Of a stretch of 64,000 bases of DNA, positions 24,763 to 37,949 are shown in pieces. Position numbers and translations under genes: made by a program. Each line of letters starts with the position of its first letter. Position 1 is the stretch's first letter. The stretch covers positions 22,006,413-22,070,412 of the forward strand of contig NW_020312827.1 in assembly GCF_003265705.1 (NCBI RefSeq), given 5' to 3'. The stretch comes from Callorhinus ursinus. Taxonomy: Eukaryota; Chordata; Mammalia; Carnivora; Otariidae. The notes below the pieces were generated by a model. It worked only from the letters and a program-made list of their open reading frames with translations, did no database searches and was not told the origin of the DNA.

Positions 24763-24900
24763 ACTTTTTTTTTCTTTAAATTTTTTATTGTTATGTTAAT
24801 CACCATACATTACATCACTAGTTTTTGATGTAGTGTTCCATGATTCGTTGTTTGCGTATAACACCCAGTGCTCCATCTCCCATAACATATCGGGCAGGAC
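24763..24900 (-). mobile_element. Short LINE-1 3' end, antisense
   Basis: tttctttaaattttttattg, taatcaccatacattacatc, ctagtttttgatgtagtgttc and acacccagtgctccat are the reverse of the LINE-1 terminal sequence seen at 38.6 and 44.5 kb. The 5' boundary on the right is uncertain. Confidence 0.8.
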
Positions 24901-24959
24901 ACGGAGATCTACTTGATTTACATTTTCCACAGTTAGTGTACATTATAGAATGTGTAGTG

Positions 24960-25110
24960 GGATCTGTAGTCACTACTAATTAGATACCAGTAGCACATCC
25001 ACATGCTCTCCCTACCCCGACTGTGACAACCAAAAATGTTTCCAGACATTGCTGAAATTTCCCTTGGGGGGCAGGGGAGTGAAAACTATCCCTGACTGAG
25101 AATCGCTGAA
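24960..25110. repeat. hAT-Charlie-type MITE fragment
   Basis: ccagtagcacatccacatgc, gtgacaaccaaaaatgtttc, cagacattgctgaaatttcc and tgactgagaatcgctgaa match a MER20/MER5-type hAT element end. Confidence 0.65.
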
Positions 25111-26679
25111 TATATTACATTTATAGCCATAATAGAGGTGCCTCTTGAAAAGAGTATATTGTAACCTTTCTGGATCTCTGTGGCTTAGAGAGACAGGATG
25201 TCAATAAAAGTGTAGCACAAACATAGCTCAAGTTCATTCTCACCCATAGGCCCGTCAAGGGCCATCTTTTACACAGACCGTTTTAGGCAACTTACTCTGA
25301 GGACAGGGTAAGGGCTGAGCCACTTTTGTTAGTGCTTTCTGTGTAAACTCGAGCAGTCTTAGTAATGCTTGTAAAGAGGTGCCAGAGAAATAGCTCATTT
25401 TCTTTCAGCTCTTGAACATAGGAGCAATCCAACAAAGAAAAGTGCTTCGCTGAAAGAATATTTCTCCTTCCCTGAGCCTGGGAGATCTAGCTCAGAGTAA
25501 AACAGCATGGAAATTTGAACTCAGAGCCAAAAAAAGAAAAACGAGTTATTACATCAAAAGGCATTTGAGATGACATGGCCTACGTCTACACTACATTTGC
25601 ATGCTGGAGTCCAACATGGAAACACCACTCCCCCCGTTGGCTCCACCAACTAGTGTTCTTAGCTCATAGCAAGCTCCTCAGAGAGGAAAAGAAAGTTTGG
25701 CTCTGTCTTAGAGGTTCACTAGTGAACCAGTAAAGAGACAAAAATGAGTATAAACACTTCCTGAGAAGGTAACAATTAATTCTAAAGATGGCAATTTATC
25801 ACACGGCTGCAAAGGGACACGGAAGACCCTGGGGTGCACTTTTTGGTGGCAATTCATTGCTGCATCTGAAGTTCATTTGTCTCCCTTGCACACATATACA
25901 AAGAAGAGTGAGGATGGAGACTTGGCAATGGGGAGAACAAACGGGAAGGAGCAATGAGAACCCTGCTCAGGTTATTAATGGAGTGGATTCGAATTTCACA
26001 AGTCTTAACATTCTGCTCTTGGCATGAGCAATCGATCATCTGAAATGCTACAACGCACTCAACAATGAGGGCAATCTCTAGACAAGGGGGGGCTGGCCAT
26101 GTGTCTTAAGGTCAAGCAGCTGGGCAATGGGCAAGCACCAGAGAGGGAGAGGAATGTGTAAAGGGAAAGGTTTGGTTTCTGTCTCTCTCTCCCCTACTCC
26201 TCCTTGTACTTCCCATTTTAGTCCCCTTAGCCCTCATTTCCATCTCTCTTCAATCAAAACATCTCATTGTAAAGATGAGGATCTGTCATTACTTATAAAC
26301 ACTTATCTGTATTTACCTATTTATCTAGGCTATTTTCAAATATTACCTCCTCAAGGTTCCTATATTGACATATTTCTCTCTGATATGTGCTGACATATAC
26401 TGCAGGTCTCCCACATTCCTGCTTTCCTCCTAGACTGCAATATCTTCCCAATGTGGGGGACAGGGGTGGATAGTACAGGAATCAATACATACAACTGACT
26501 CTGAATTAAACTCATTCAAGCCCATGGTTATTAGAGACAACCAGTGCATATTCCTTACTTCAACACCTCAAAGGAAGAGAATGGACATTAACTGATGACC
26601 TCTTATATTCCAGGTATTTTGTTACACTCCACCCATCCTTCCACCCATCTGTCCCTATTCTTTTATTTTAAAAAGTTAT

Positions 26680-27293
26680 GTTGAATGTGTACCAAGGAAG
26701 GCACTAACCTAAGTATCTGCCCACATGAAAGTCTCTGCCTAAAGTCTCTTAGGAGAGGCAGATGTAAAAAGACAATTACAATACAGAATTAATAGTAGGA
26801 CAATGATAAGTTCCATTACTATGGAAACACAGGGAGAGGTAGGTGGATCCTAGAAAAGATATCCCCCATGAGGTAAAATCTGAGCTGGGTTTTTTGGGGG
26901 AGAAAAAAGAAAGATTAAGAGATTGGGTTCTCAGCAGAGAGACCAGCATGTTTATGGCATAAAAGAAGAAAGTGCATTTGGGAATTCATTCTGACAAGCA
27001 AGTCAGCATGGCTAAAGCATTATGTGGGAGGGGTGGGGTAACAGGAATTGGAACTGGGAAGAAGGCAGAGGAGTAGGCCATTCGAAAGAGATCACTTTGG
27101 GACGCCTGGGTGGCTCAGTCAGTTAAGCATCTGCCTTTGGCTCAGGTTATGATCTCAGGGTCCTGGGATCCAGTCCAATGTTGGGCTCCCTGCTCAGCAG
27201 GGAGCCTGCTTCTCCCTCTGCCTGTAGCTCCCCCTGCTTGTGCTCACTCTCTCTCTCTCTCTGAGACAAATAAGTAAAATCTTAAAAAAAAAA

Positions 27294-27327
<34 letters not shown>

Positions 27328-27540
27328 GTCACCTTTAACCCTGAAGGCAAGGAGTGGCAGTTTTAAGCTAGGAAATGGCTCCATCAGACAAGCTCTGCAA
27401 AAAGTTACCCTGACTGCTCTGTGGGAACTACTGACAACGGGCAGGACTGGAGTCCAGGATACCATCTAGTAAAGTAAAGAGACAATGGCAGTGACAGTAG
27501 GGAGGAGGGGTGGACTTAGTAGCTGCTAAGTAGGTAAAAA
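26680..27540. repeat. Old interspersed repeat interrupted by a SINE (family uncertain)
   Basis: accaaggaaggcactaacct, aaaagacaattacaatacag, aaccctgaaggcaaggagtg, tcagacaagctctgcaaaaag-like and ttaccctgactgctctgtgg resemble a long high-copy ancient mammalian repeat. The CAN-SINE at 27.1 kb splits it, so it is older than that SINE. Confidence 0.4.
27099..27324 (+). mobile_element. CAN-SINE (SINEC), sense, with expanded (GA)n tail
   Basis: Starts gggacgcctgggtggctcag, with tRNA-like A and B boxes, gctccctgctcagcagggag, (ct)n and an A-rich tail that continues as a (ga)n microsatellite (27302-27324). The flanks agagatcacttt and agaggtcaccttt are a likely duplication. It interrupts an older repeat. 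Confidence 0.95.
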
Positions 27541-27564
27541 GAGATGTCAAGTTGACTCATGTAA

Positions 27565-27715
27565 ACTTCATATCAATCCTATAAGGTAGATATTAATACC
27601 CACTTTACAGATGGGTCTCAGCAAGGTTAAGTAACTTGCTCTGGGTCATACAATAATAAACCAACAGAGATGTCACAAAATCTTCGATGTCTACCTCCAA
27701 AGCCAATTTCTTCTC
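27565..27715 (+). repeat. MIR fragment
   Basis: aatcctataaggtagatatt, cccactttacagatgggtct, aaggttaagtaacttgctct and gtcatacaataataaa match MIR. Confidence 0.75.
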
Positions 27716-28768
27716 ACTGAATTAAACATGACTTAGCTCTCTGTGGAGTTCTTATTAATATGTTAAATCCCAGGGATTAAAAATGAGTAAGAAGTACTTC
27801 CTGGCAACAAGTTGCTCAGAATCTAGTAAACTATAAGAGACTTCATGCTACCACACGCTGTCTCCTGCCTTCATCCAAGCAGTTGGTCCTGGGATAGCTC
27901 TTTTACAATCTAATAATTCTCACAGTCAGGAACAGAATCCAGATACTGAGTTTAAAATTTTCCCTCCCTCAGATTTCATTCTATTACCTAAGTAATCCCT
28001 TGTACTGCTTGTGGCCTGCCACTTTCAACTATCTGTAGTCTGTAATGTCACTTCCTCTTTGTTGTCACTTAGCCAAACTCCAGATACTTAGCCCCTTTCA
28101 TCTTTCTTCATAAGTCTTTCCTTCAATTACCCTATTCAATTCTGTTGCTTCTGTCTGGCTTACCTCTCCAATTTGTCTACATCTTGAAAATTCCTATGGA
28201 AGTAAAAGATAGAGTGCTCTTATTAATAATTCTGCTTATATACCATGTATTTTCACCATTTTCAAGCCCCTTTTTATTACTTGGGATTTTTTGCATGAAA
28301 ATAACATTATATTTCTTGAGAAACCTGTCTACTCCAACTCTTCATTTCTCCAAGGAGACTCACATACCACCCACCTTTTCTAACCCAAAGCATAATGATG
28401 TCGAAGGAGAAGGAATGGGAAGTATGATTAACATACTACGAGGCAGTAATGATCTGTTTCTGGAATTAGTTGGGTAGTGAGATTTTTTGTTGTTGTTGTT
28501 CTTTTAAAGCTACTGGAGGATGTAGGAAGAATAAAAATAAAATTTATCTGCAAGATGTTTCCAAATGGAATGCATTTATGACAGTCTTATAGGGCTTATT
28601 TGCAGCTCTTTAAAAATAATTGACTATCTAATTAGAGAGATAAATCACATCGGTATAGAACACATATACAGATAAATACTGTTTTTTATGGCTTCCACTA
28701 TCATAGATATAGAAACATACAGAGTGAAACTCACTCAATATTTTAACTCTTAAGTTTTCTGTGTCTTA

Positions 28769-28966
28769 GGGCGCCTGGGTGGCTCAGTCGTTAAGTGTCT
28801 GCCTTCGGCTCAGGTCGTGATCCCAGAGTCCGGGAATCGAGTCCCACATCAGGCTCCCTGCTCAGTGGGAAGCCTGCTTCTCCCTCTCCCACTCCCCCTG
28901 CTGTGTTCCTGCTCTCACTGTCTCTGTCTCTGTCAAATAGATAAGTAAAATCTTTAAAAAAAAAAA
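28769..28966 (+). mobile_element. CAN-SINE (SINEC), sense
   Basis: Starts gggcgcctgggtggctcagt and ends in atctttaaaaaaaa. An exact 17-bp target-site duplication, aagttttctgtgtctta, lies at 28752-28768 and 28967-28983. The body reads tcaggctccctgctcagtgg, the arctoid-style form. Confidence 0.97.
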
Positions 28967-29082
28967 AAGTTTTCTGTGTCTTATACATATTTTCCAAAAT
29001 GGGGTTTCAAACATGATTGAAAAGCTCCCTACTTTTACCATTTATTTAATATAATTCTGATTCTCTAAACACAGAAACGTGT

Positions 29083-29088
<6 letters not shown>

Positions 29089-29127
<39 letters not shown>
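29089..29127. repeat. (CA)n microsatellite
   Basis: About 19 uninterrupted CA units followed by gactgaac. Probably polymorphic. Confidence 0.97.
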
Positions 29128-29129
<2 letters not shown>

Positions 29130-29664
29130 TGAACAAAATTCTTCAGAATCCTTTCTCTCTGCTTGGTTGAAATACTCAGATAATATTGAGAAGAGTATAA
29201 AGGTTTAATCCTCTTTACTTCAGGTAACTTATTTATGGGTTATTTATATCTGCTTGAAGTATCTCAATGGGAAGGAAGACTCGGAAATGGACTAGGAATC
29301 TAACTGATCAGTCAATATTAGACTCACGTAGCAGCACAGATGGGGTCTCCGGAAGCTCTGGTGTGAAACAGCAAGCCGAACCACTGCTTGTTTAAAACAT
29401 GGTGAAGGTCCTTCAACTCCCTACACCCCAATCTACTTGTCTGAGCAGCATGAAGAGGTGCCAATATAAAGTATGCATCGATGTTCATCACTACAAGCAA
29501 ACCACTTCTAGAGGCACTGGGATAGGAGGACCAACCCTTGGCTATAGCTGTGTGACACAAAGTGGCTGACAGGGTGGATAACTCACCACAGAGGCAGTAT
29601 TTGAACTGAGTCTTGAGGAGTTACTATTTTTCCAGGCAAAGAGAGTGTGTAAAAAAGGACAATA

Positions 29665-29815
29665 AAGATAATAATAGCTACCATTTTTGAGTGCTTACTA
29701 TATACCAGGCACTAGTCTAAGCATTTGAAATCTATGAGCTCATTTTTCTCCTCAATAACCCATGGAAATGTTGATATCTTTATTTATCTTCATTTTATAA
29801 ATGAGTAAGCATGCT
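29665..29815 (+). repeat. MIR fragment
   Basis: taccatttttgagtgcttac, tataccaggcactagtctaa and cattttataaatgagtaagc follow the first half of MIR. Confidence 0.75.
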
Positions 29816-30824
29816 CGTGAGCATGTTACATGTTCCCAAGAAGAAAGAACAACATTTCTAGTAGGTTATGACTAGTATGTTGATGCACGTGAGAAATATT
29901 AGATGAGAAAGGAAGAGAAGGCACGGGTGTGAAATTTATAAAGCCTTATAAGTATGATTCTACTTGGAAGGTGAGGCTAGAATTTCTATAACTGTGATTT
30001 TTCTCTGCAATAAATATCCATTACTTATTTAGAAAGGAAAACGAGCGAAAGGATAAAACTCAGGCAATTTGAGCATGAGGGACAGAAACAGAGTGTCCTC
30101 ATCTGAAGACAGTAGGTAGCTGATGGAAGGCGTAGGAAGCAGATTCACAGAAGGCTGTTTTTCATTATTTCAATTTTGCTTTTAAGATAGGAAAGCCCTG
30201 GATACATTTACAGGCTGAAGGAATGATATTAATGGCAACATTGGAAAGTGCAGGCAATAAACGATGTCAAAAAGCTTGGGAAGAGGCCAGGGTGGAAGGA
30301 CGATGAGCACAAGATTTCGAACGAGGGGATGAAAGGATTCTCCTCAAGTGAGCACTGATCTGGGCAAACTGTGGAGGAAGCCAAAGAAACTCGTGACTGA
30401 TGAGTATTTTCTTCTGGGGGAAAAAAAAAAAAAGTCACACCAGAAACCCAATGGTACAGATGTGAAGAAGAGAACTGAATTGGGAGGTTGAAAGGATGAT
30501 GATCCAGTTAGACAGGAGGAGGCTGCGGATCAAGGAAAGCAAAGTTTTCTAAGGTGAGGCTGAAGGCATTATTCCCGTTGGGTAAAGGGTAGAAACCATT
30601 TGAAATGATATACAATGAGTACAATCAGAGGGGGAAGGGAGTTGAGGCCAATAATGAGGGGCAATTTATAGACTAATGGAAACTTACTGAAGCAGGAAAG
30701 CAACTGGATTTAAGAATGAGAATTGAGATATTTAAAGGGTTTTAGTTTCAGAGTTTTAGAGTTCAGGGTAATGCAGGACAAGGCCATTAAGCTGGGTTAT
30801 TGCATAGCCCTGGGGGGATCTGGT

Positions 30825-31515
30825 TGCTGTCCTAGTTCAAGCCACTATCATCTCTTACCGGAACTGTTGCAATAGTCACGTAACAGGTATCCAGGCCTTG
30901 TCTCTTGTTCCTTTACAATCTTTTCTAACATGGCAGCCAGAGTGATCTTCAAAGAGCATAAATCACATCATGCCGTTTTACTATTGAAGACATCTTAATA
31001 GTTTGTCAATGAACTTTAATAAAATCCTAACTCCTTTCCATGGTATAATAGGCCCTGTATCATTAAGTCCCTGTCCACCTCTCAGACCTTACCTCATACC
31101 AGATCTCTGTTATTTATCTTCTTTCAAACCCCCCCCCAACGTGTTTCAACCAAGGGCCTTCACATAAAATTCCCTCTGTCATAAATGTTCTTCCTCCAGA
31201 ATTGACATGCCCGAGTCTTCTTGTCATTCGTGTTTCAGCTTCATTGTTTCCTCTTCAGAGAGACTGTCCCTAAAGTAGCTACCCATTCACCACTAGCCCT
31301 CTAGGACATCTCCCTGCTTTATTCTCTTGACAGCATTTGTCAGTACATATTCTCCTATTTATTGACAGTCTCCACTCCTGCACCCAAAATGTATATTCCA
31401 TAAGAAGGAGAATAAACAATTACAATTGTTGCAACCTCAAAGTCTAGAAGAGTGTTTGATCCATGGCAGGAATCACCCTACTCTTTCCACACGTGTTGGT
31501 TGAATGGGTGAGCTG
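30825..31515 (+). repeat. LINE-2 (L2) 3' region
   Basis: Long diverged stretch with L2 wording: taacatggcagccagagtga, tctgttatttatcttctttc, accaagggccttcacataaa, attgtttcctcttcagagag and tagaagagtgtttgatccat. Sense orientation, non-coding now. Confidence 0.7.
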
Positions 31516-31686
31516 AGAGGCTGGGCCCATGGAGGATAGTCTACTCTTTGAGTTTCTGAGCCCTTCATTTTATAGGCAAAGGTTTAATGGTCTTAGAGGC
31601 TATAATTCAAGTATAGGGATGATTAATAAATTACATCAGTGAGCCCTGGTGAGAAAACAAAACCAAGACAATAAAGGGCACTACAG

Positions 31687-31909
31687 GGGGCGCCGGGGTG
31701 GCTCAGTTGGTTAAGCGACTGCCTTCAGCTCAGGTCATGATCTCAGGGTCCTGGGATCGAGCCCCGCATTGGGCTCCCTGCTCCGCGGGAAGCCTGCTTC
31801 TCCCTCTGACCCTCCCCCTGCTTGTGTTCCCTCTCTCGCTGTCTCTCTCTCTGTGTCAATTAAATAAATAAATAAAATCTTTAAAAAAGAAAATAAAAAT
31901 AAATAAATA
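31687..31909 (+). mobile_element. CAN-SINE (SINEC), sense
   Basis: Starts gggggcgccggggtggctca and ends in a (taaa)n/aatctttaaaa tail. Target-site duplication aataaagggcactacag at 31670-31686 and 31910-31926. Close to the youngest-looking copies in the window. Confidence 0.96.
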
Positions 31910-33699
31910 AATAAAGGGCACTACAGTAGCCTGGGTACCTTAAACCTGGTGATGAGCTACTATAGTCTTCCAGAAAGTCCATGGAGCATTATTTCCAAAA
32001 GCTGTATTACTGAGAGACATTTATAACTTATAACACAAACATTTTACACACTCAGAAATATATTGCATTGCTTTCTTCTGATTTGCTAAAAAGATAAACA
32101 GCAAAGTAATAAAATAAAAGCCTTGACCTCCCACCAAGCCTCTCTCTGATCTTTTTTCCTTAAGCTCTGTGGGTGATCTTACTATAAATGTAGTTTTAAA
32201 CACAGAAGATATATTGAGATTTAAGTCTGGGAAGGAAGTTGGAAAGAATCAACATGTTGCTGAGGGGCCAATATCATTTTTAACTTGGTTGGACCATGTG
32301 GCTATTCTGTTAGTGATGGTGGTGGGGACATCTCCATCAAAAAAGGCAGAAAAATAAGTGTTCCTTTTGGAGTCAGCATGGGAGTCAAAGCCATGATCGC
32401 TCTTGAGGACTAGGACCTGGAGCCTTTCTAAGGAAGAGATTGAATAGCTGATAGGTGTCCTTTGCCGGTTCAAATACTTCTTCAAAATTGTAGTCCTGTT
32501 ACCAAGAGAAGACTCCACTGATACTCACTAGTTGGTGAATCCTACCCAAAGGAAATATACCATCTCCTCATACCAAGAAGAATCTTCTAAGAAAGCTTTG
32601 TCTTCTGAATGATCTAAGATAGCATTTAAATGCAACACAGGAAACTGAATGTTCCGTACCATTTAAGAAGGAAGGAATCATCTGGGTGAAAACTTAAAGC
32701 AAGCTAAGTTTGGAAGCAAAGACTGTGAAAACTAGTATTCATCCAGGTTTGGGGAGAGGTGCCTGTTATTATTACTAATAATCAGAACAATAATAAAGGA
32801 ATTTAATCCTAAAGCAGGAGGTGTAATTGACAGTGTAGGCATGAAAGTCTTATAATTATCCAAGTCTCAGCTGTTCCTGGGCAGTGAGAGTGGGAAGAAC
32901 TAGAGAAAAGAATTACAATTAAAAAGAAATTGACACATATGAATTGAATTGGGCACATTATCTCCAGCTTCTGGTTCAGAATTTGTATTATAAAATTAAA
33001 TAGAGAGGCTAATTAGACTGCAGGAAGACTTCCACTGAACTCCACAGTTTCTACCAGGCAAGAAGAAAAACCAGAATCAGAAGTTTTAAAATTGCTGATT
33101 TCTGATTACTAGTGTTCTACCGAGGAAACGAGTAAAAAACAGGATGGCTATAAAGTCCAGCAACCTAGCTGCATATATACATACTAAGTGTTTTCCTGAT
33201 ATTACAATACATGACAGTTTGCATGACATCGGGAACAGGACATTCATGACAATTAGAGTGTCCAATCTGTTCAATGGGAATAGTCACTCAATAGCAAACA
33301 TAGTTCATGGTCTGTGCAAAATTGTGATAAACACAGTATATTAATGTATTTCCAACAATTCCTTACACATGTGTCTCTGAGGCTTTGCCCTAAATTACTT
33401 GTGCCTCCGGTATGCTACAGAAGTGGTAGTCAAGAGTACTCAGAACTGGGGAACAGGAAGCCTACTCCACATGGTCATGCCACCCAATCCAGTTTGGGAA
33501 ACTTCCATTCAGCCAGTCCTATACTACTCTGTCATAGTAATGGGACGGTGCTTCATCGTGTGGGAAATCTTTTGAGTGGCTTTCTGCTAGCCCTTCAAGT
33601 GTGGGCATTAACCGGGTCACTTCACAAGGTCAAATCTGGTATATTTCCAGACTTTAGAGCCAAACTGTACACCAAAGACAGAGAAACATGATGCAGTAT

Positions 33700-34060
33700 G
33701 ATCCCTGTAGCAGGGCCTTAGCATAGGCTATTCCTTTTGCTTGGAATACTTTCCCCTGTCCTCCTCTTTGGCCTCCCCAACTTCTCATCCTAAATAGCAC
33801 AGGTCTTACACTGAATCCTCAAGAAAATCCTCCCAGCTCAGGTTCCTTTCTGTTTTCTTAGTGTCCTGTCCTCCATCGTACTTGTCATGATTGTGATTAA
33901 ATACTTATTTGTGAAATTGGTTTGTTTTATGCCTTCTTCCCATGATGTCACTCTGTGAAGACAGGCAGCATACATCTGTCTTACTCCCCCTTCCATCTCT
34001 ATCTAGATTCTTCTACACAGTAGGCAGTCGCCATTAAATATTTGTGAAGCAATTAATCTA
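33700..34060 (+). repeat. LINE-2 (L2) 3' end
   Basis: ttccttttgcttggaatact, gtacttgtcatgattgtgat, tatgccttcttcccatgatg and cagtaggcagtcgccattaa-like terminal wording, the familiar L2 end. Confidence 0.7.
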
Positions 34061-35307
34061 CCTCTTTCAATTCCCTACCACCATCTTGAATTCAAATTAA
34101 ATACTAGAAAGACTACAAAGACCCCTTTGTAAAGGCCACTTCCACCTTACAAGTGAAAACAGAAATAGAGGTTTGCCAGAATCTCCACCATCCTTTCAGG
34201 GACAAATACTTCCACCCACCACCTGGATCTCTCTCACCTCAGGGAGTTTTGGGGAAGGCTGGGAGATCTGGTGGAGGCCTTGTTCCATTGCCAAGTCATT
34301 CCCTCAGCCTCATTTCTTGAGCTCTTGAGGACACAACACAATTTAATAGCGCCAGACATGACAAAGCCAACTCTGATATTTTCTAACATAATCGCCTTTC
34401 ATTGTACATTGCAAAGGAAAATGTCTCTTGAATTTAAAAAGGTTGCTGAGATAGGAAAAATGTTTACAACAGAAGAAAGAGGAAAGCTCTCTTATAAAAA
34501 TGCCTAACGTGGTGAGGAGGAAAAGAGAAGAATGCAGCCCACTGAAAATGAGGCTGGAGAGAGAGAGAAACACACCTTACATCCCCTCTTATCAGTGACG
34601 TGATTGGTATGGTTTTATGTGATTGATATTTCCCTCTAATTACTGTGCACATTGTTGATCACAATGTAACAAAACAAATTGTCTAGACATTTACCACAAA
34701 GCCCCCAAATTAAAAAAAAAAAATCTTAAAAAAAATAACAAATTAAATTAAATTAAAAAACCATGAATCTCCCTGTAGCTACTGGAGTCAAAAGAACATT
34801 TTATAGGTGTTTTCTGTATGGCTGTCTGGTACTTTCTAATGGCTTTGGAAGTGAATTTTGCTATTTATCCTCCTTATTCTTCAAAGATTTTGATCTACTT
34901 CAGAGCTTCCAGCAATCTTTATTTTCTGGTTGGAAATGCTGATAGAAATGATTCCCTATAGAAATGGCCTTGGGAGCAGCCTCACCTCTACACTCAGACT
35001 TCTCCTGAAACCTCCTATTCATGATTTTCTCATTCTGGCCTTTAATCATCCCTCCTCCAATGAATGTAAACCTTTGGCTCATACTTAGTGTAATTACTTA
35101 ATCAAATCCTATTTCTAGTAGGGCCATAGGGCCACAACATTAATTCACTGATATAGATAGATGATAGCTAGCTAGATTGATTGATTGTTTTTGGTGGATC
35201 CCTGTGCTCTTAGAACGTATTACTACTCTTGAAGGGCAAAAAATATGTGGGGGTAATTCTGTAACACCTATTAACAATCACATGTAAAGTGAAACTAATC
35301 AATATAT

Positions 35308-35361
35308 ACTGTGATAATACTGACAGTATTACAGTGATAATACTGTGATAATACTGACAGA
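35308..35361. repeat. Short direct and inverted repeat cluster
   Basis: gtgataatact occurs three times (35311, 35334, 35345), twice followed by gacag. The stretch taatactgacagtatta (35315-35331) is a perfect palindrome around one central base. Confidence 0.85.
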
Positions 35362-35888
35362 AGCAGAGAGCCAAGAGAACAGACTTTATCACCAAACACT
35401 GTATGATGGAACTCAATGGCATGCAAACACACTTACTGATGTTTCATAGCATAAAAATTCCAAAGTGACAATTCTAATCCTTGCCCTTCTTCAAAAATAC
35501 AAGCATCTGGCATGTAGCAGAAGACTGGGTTATGCTCATTTCTGGTGCAAAATGTTCGAAGTATTTATATATATATATTTTTAATTCATATTCTCTCTGA
35601 GGTGGCTAGGGAATGAGTATTAGCATAAAAATAAAAAACACAAACAAAAATACACAAAGATAGAGGCCCCTAAGGGAACACAAAAAAGAATTCAAAGTTT
35701 TGCTTCAGTATACAAAAGGAGTTAGTAATATAATTCTTACCAGAATTTCGTACTGATAATAATTTTTAGTATATAATCATAATAAATACAAAATAAATAT
35801 ATTTATATATTATATAAAATACTCAAGCCTCCGGTATACCATTTGTTACCCTCCAAACTCCATGCTTTTCTGAAATTATAGTTGTTCA

Positions 35889-35890
<2 letters not shown>

Positions 35891-35932
<42 letters not shown>
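35891..35932. repeat. (GT)n microsatellite
   Basis: About 21 uninterrupted GT units. Probably polymorphic in length. Confidence 0.97.
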
Positions 35933-35933
<1 letters not shown>

Positions 35934-37117
35934 GTAAATGCTTAGTAATAGCTGAACTGAACAAATTTTACCAAAATTAGGGTGCCAACATAGGGCAGCT
36001 AACAGGCGAGTTACAACAATGGTACAAGAGCACAAGGCTTAGGGCAGCAGCAGCATGCAGTTCTGGAGACCTCGGCTGTAAGTGCTAGCTTGAGGTCTGT
36101 TGATAATGAGCTGAGATTCAGAGAGAGAAAAAAAAAAAAGAAAAAACAACAGGTGCATTCTAGGAATCAGACATCAAAGTGTTATCTCAACAATTGCAAC
36201 ATTGGATGCCTGAAGACATTGGACAAATGCTTTCAAATGTATTAGTGAGGATGATTTCCAACCTACAAGTCCTTCCCAGGGAAACTGTTAAGCAGGGGTG
36301 AGGATGGGGAAGATGTTCTTCAGACAGACGAAATCTCCATGGTTGTACTTTTCACACACACTTTCTCAGGAGGCTACTGGAAGATACACTACACACCTTC
36401 AGAATGAGCAAGCAAACTAAGAAAGACAAAACTTGGGATTTAACATAAAACTGAAGCCCAGGGATTTCCCAGAGTGAGAAGCAAGGATGCTGCGGGATGA
36501 CAGATGCCATATCAGGCTGGCTCGAGCCATATCAGATTGGAGACAGACAGAAATTTATCAGGGAGATTGCCAAGAAAAAAAGTACTAATAGAGCCTACCT
36601 GTGTTCTGTTTGTTTGTTTGTTGTTGTTAATAGTTGGCATACAATATTGTATTAGTTTCCAGTGTACAACATAGTGATTTAATATTTATGTATATTACAA
36701 AATGGTCATCATAATAATGCAGTTACCATTTATCACCATACAAAGTTATTACAATACAATATTGACTATATTCCCTGTGCTACATTACATCCCTATGTCT
36801 TACTTATTTTATTACTGGGAGATTGTGCCTCTTAATCCCCTTCACCTATTTTGTCCAATCTCCCACCACTCCCCTCAGACAGCCATCAGTTTTTTCTATC
36901 TATGAGTTTGTTTTGTCATGTTTATCTTTTCGTGTTTTTAGACTCCAAGTATAAGTAAAGTCATACAGTATTTGTCCTTCTCTGACTTATTTCACTTTGC
37001 ATGAAACCCTCTAGCTCCATCTATGCTGTTGCAAATGTCAAGATTGTATTCTTTTTTATGGCTGAGTAATATTCCACTGTATGTACGTATGTATGTATAT
37101 AAAGCAACTGTGGTGGG

Positions 37118-37120
<3 letters not shown>

Positions 37121-37152
<32 letters not shown>
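37121..37152. repeat. (CA)n microsatellite inside LINE-1
   Basis: About 16 CA units in the antisense LINE-1, preceded by (gtat)n at 37082-37100. It has probably grown from the LINE-1's own tgtgtata segment. Confidence 0.95.
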
Positions 37153-37153
<1 letters not shown>

Positions 37154-37949
37154 ATTTTCTTTTTCCATTCATCTACAGATAGACAGTTGGGTTGCTTCTA
37201 CATCTTGGGTACTGTAAGGAACATCGTGATGAACAAAAGAACATAAGAACATCTTTCAAATTAGTGTTTTTGTTTTCTTGGGATGAATACCTAGACCTGG
37301 AATTGCTAGACCACTTTTTTTATACTGCACCCAAAAGTAACTCAATGAATTGAAGACTTAAAAATAAGACTTGAAACCATAAAACTCCTAGAAGAAAAGA
37401 GGCAGTAAGCTCTTTGACACAGGTCGTAGTGATAGTTTTGGATCTGCCTCCTCAGGCAAGGACAATAAAAGCAAAAACAAACAAATGGGACTATATCACA
37501 CTAAAATGCTTTTGCACAGCAAAGGAAAACAGCAACAAAATGAAAAGGCAACCTCCTGAATGGGAGAAGATATTTGCAGATGATATATCCAATAAGGGGG
37601 TAACATCTAAAATACATAAAGAACTCATAACATTCAATATAAAACAATCTAATAAACAATCTCATTGAAAAATGGCCAGAGGATCCAAGAAGATATTTTT
37701 CAAAAGATATATAGGTGGCCAACAGGCACATGAAAAGATGCTCAGCATCACTAATGATCAAGGAGATGCAAATCAGAACTGCAATGAGGTATCACTTCAT
37801 ACCTGTCAGAATGGCTAGAACCAAAAGAAAAGAAATAATGTGTCTTGGAGAGGATGTGGGGAAAAGGGAACTCTTGTGCACTGTTGGCAGGAATGTAAAT
37901 TAGCAGAGCCACTCTGGAAAACAGTATGGAGGTTCCTCAAAAAGTTGAA

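Larger units (their letters stand above)
34061..36594. other. Unclassified intron sequence
   Basis: No gene seen. Holds the (GT)n tract, the palindrome cluster and AT-rich runs (35741-35821). The 36.2-36.6 kb part (aggaggctactggaagatac, aatgagcaagcaaactaaga) reads like an old interspersed repeat I cannot name. Confidence 0.55.

Noticed and set aside
28769..28850. tRNA gene (tRNA-like A and B boxes)
   Set aside because: The boxes belong to the tRNA-derived head of a CAN-SINE with target-site duplication and A-rich tail. The same applies to the other SINE copies.
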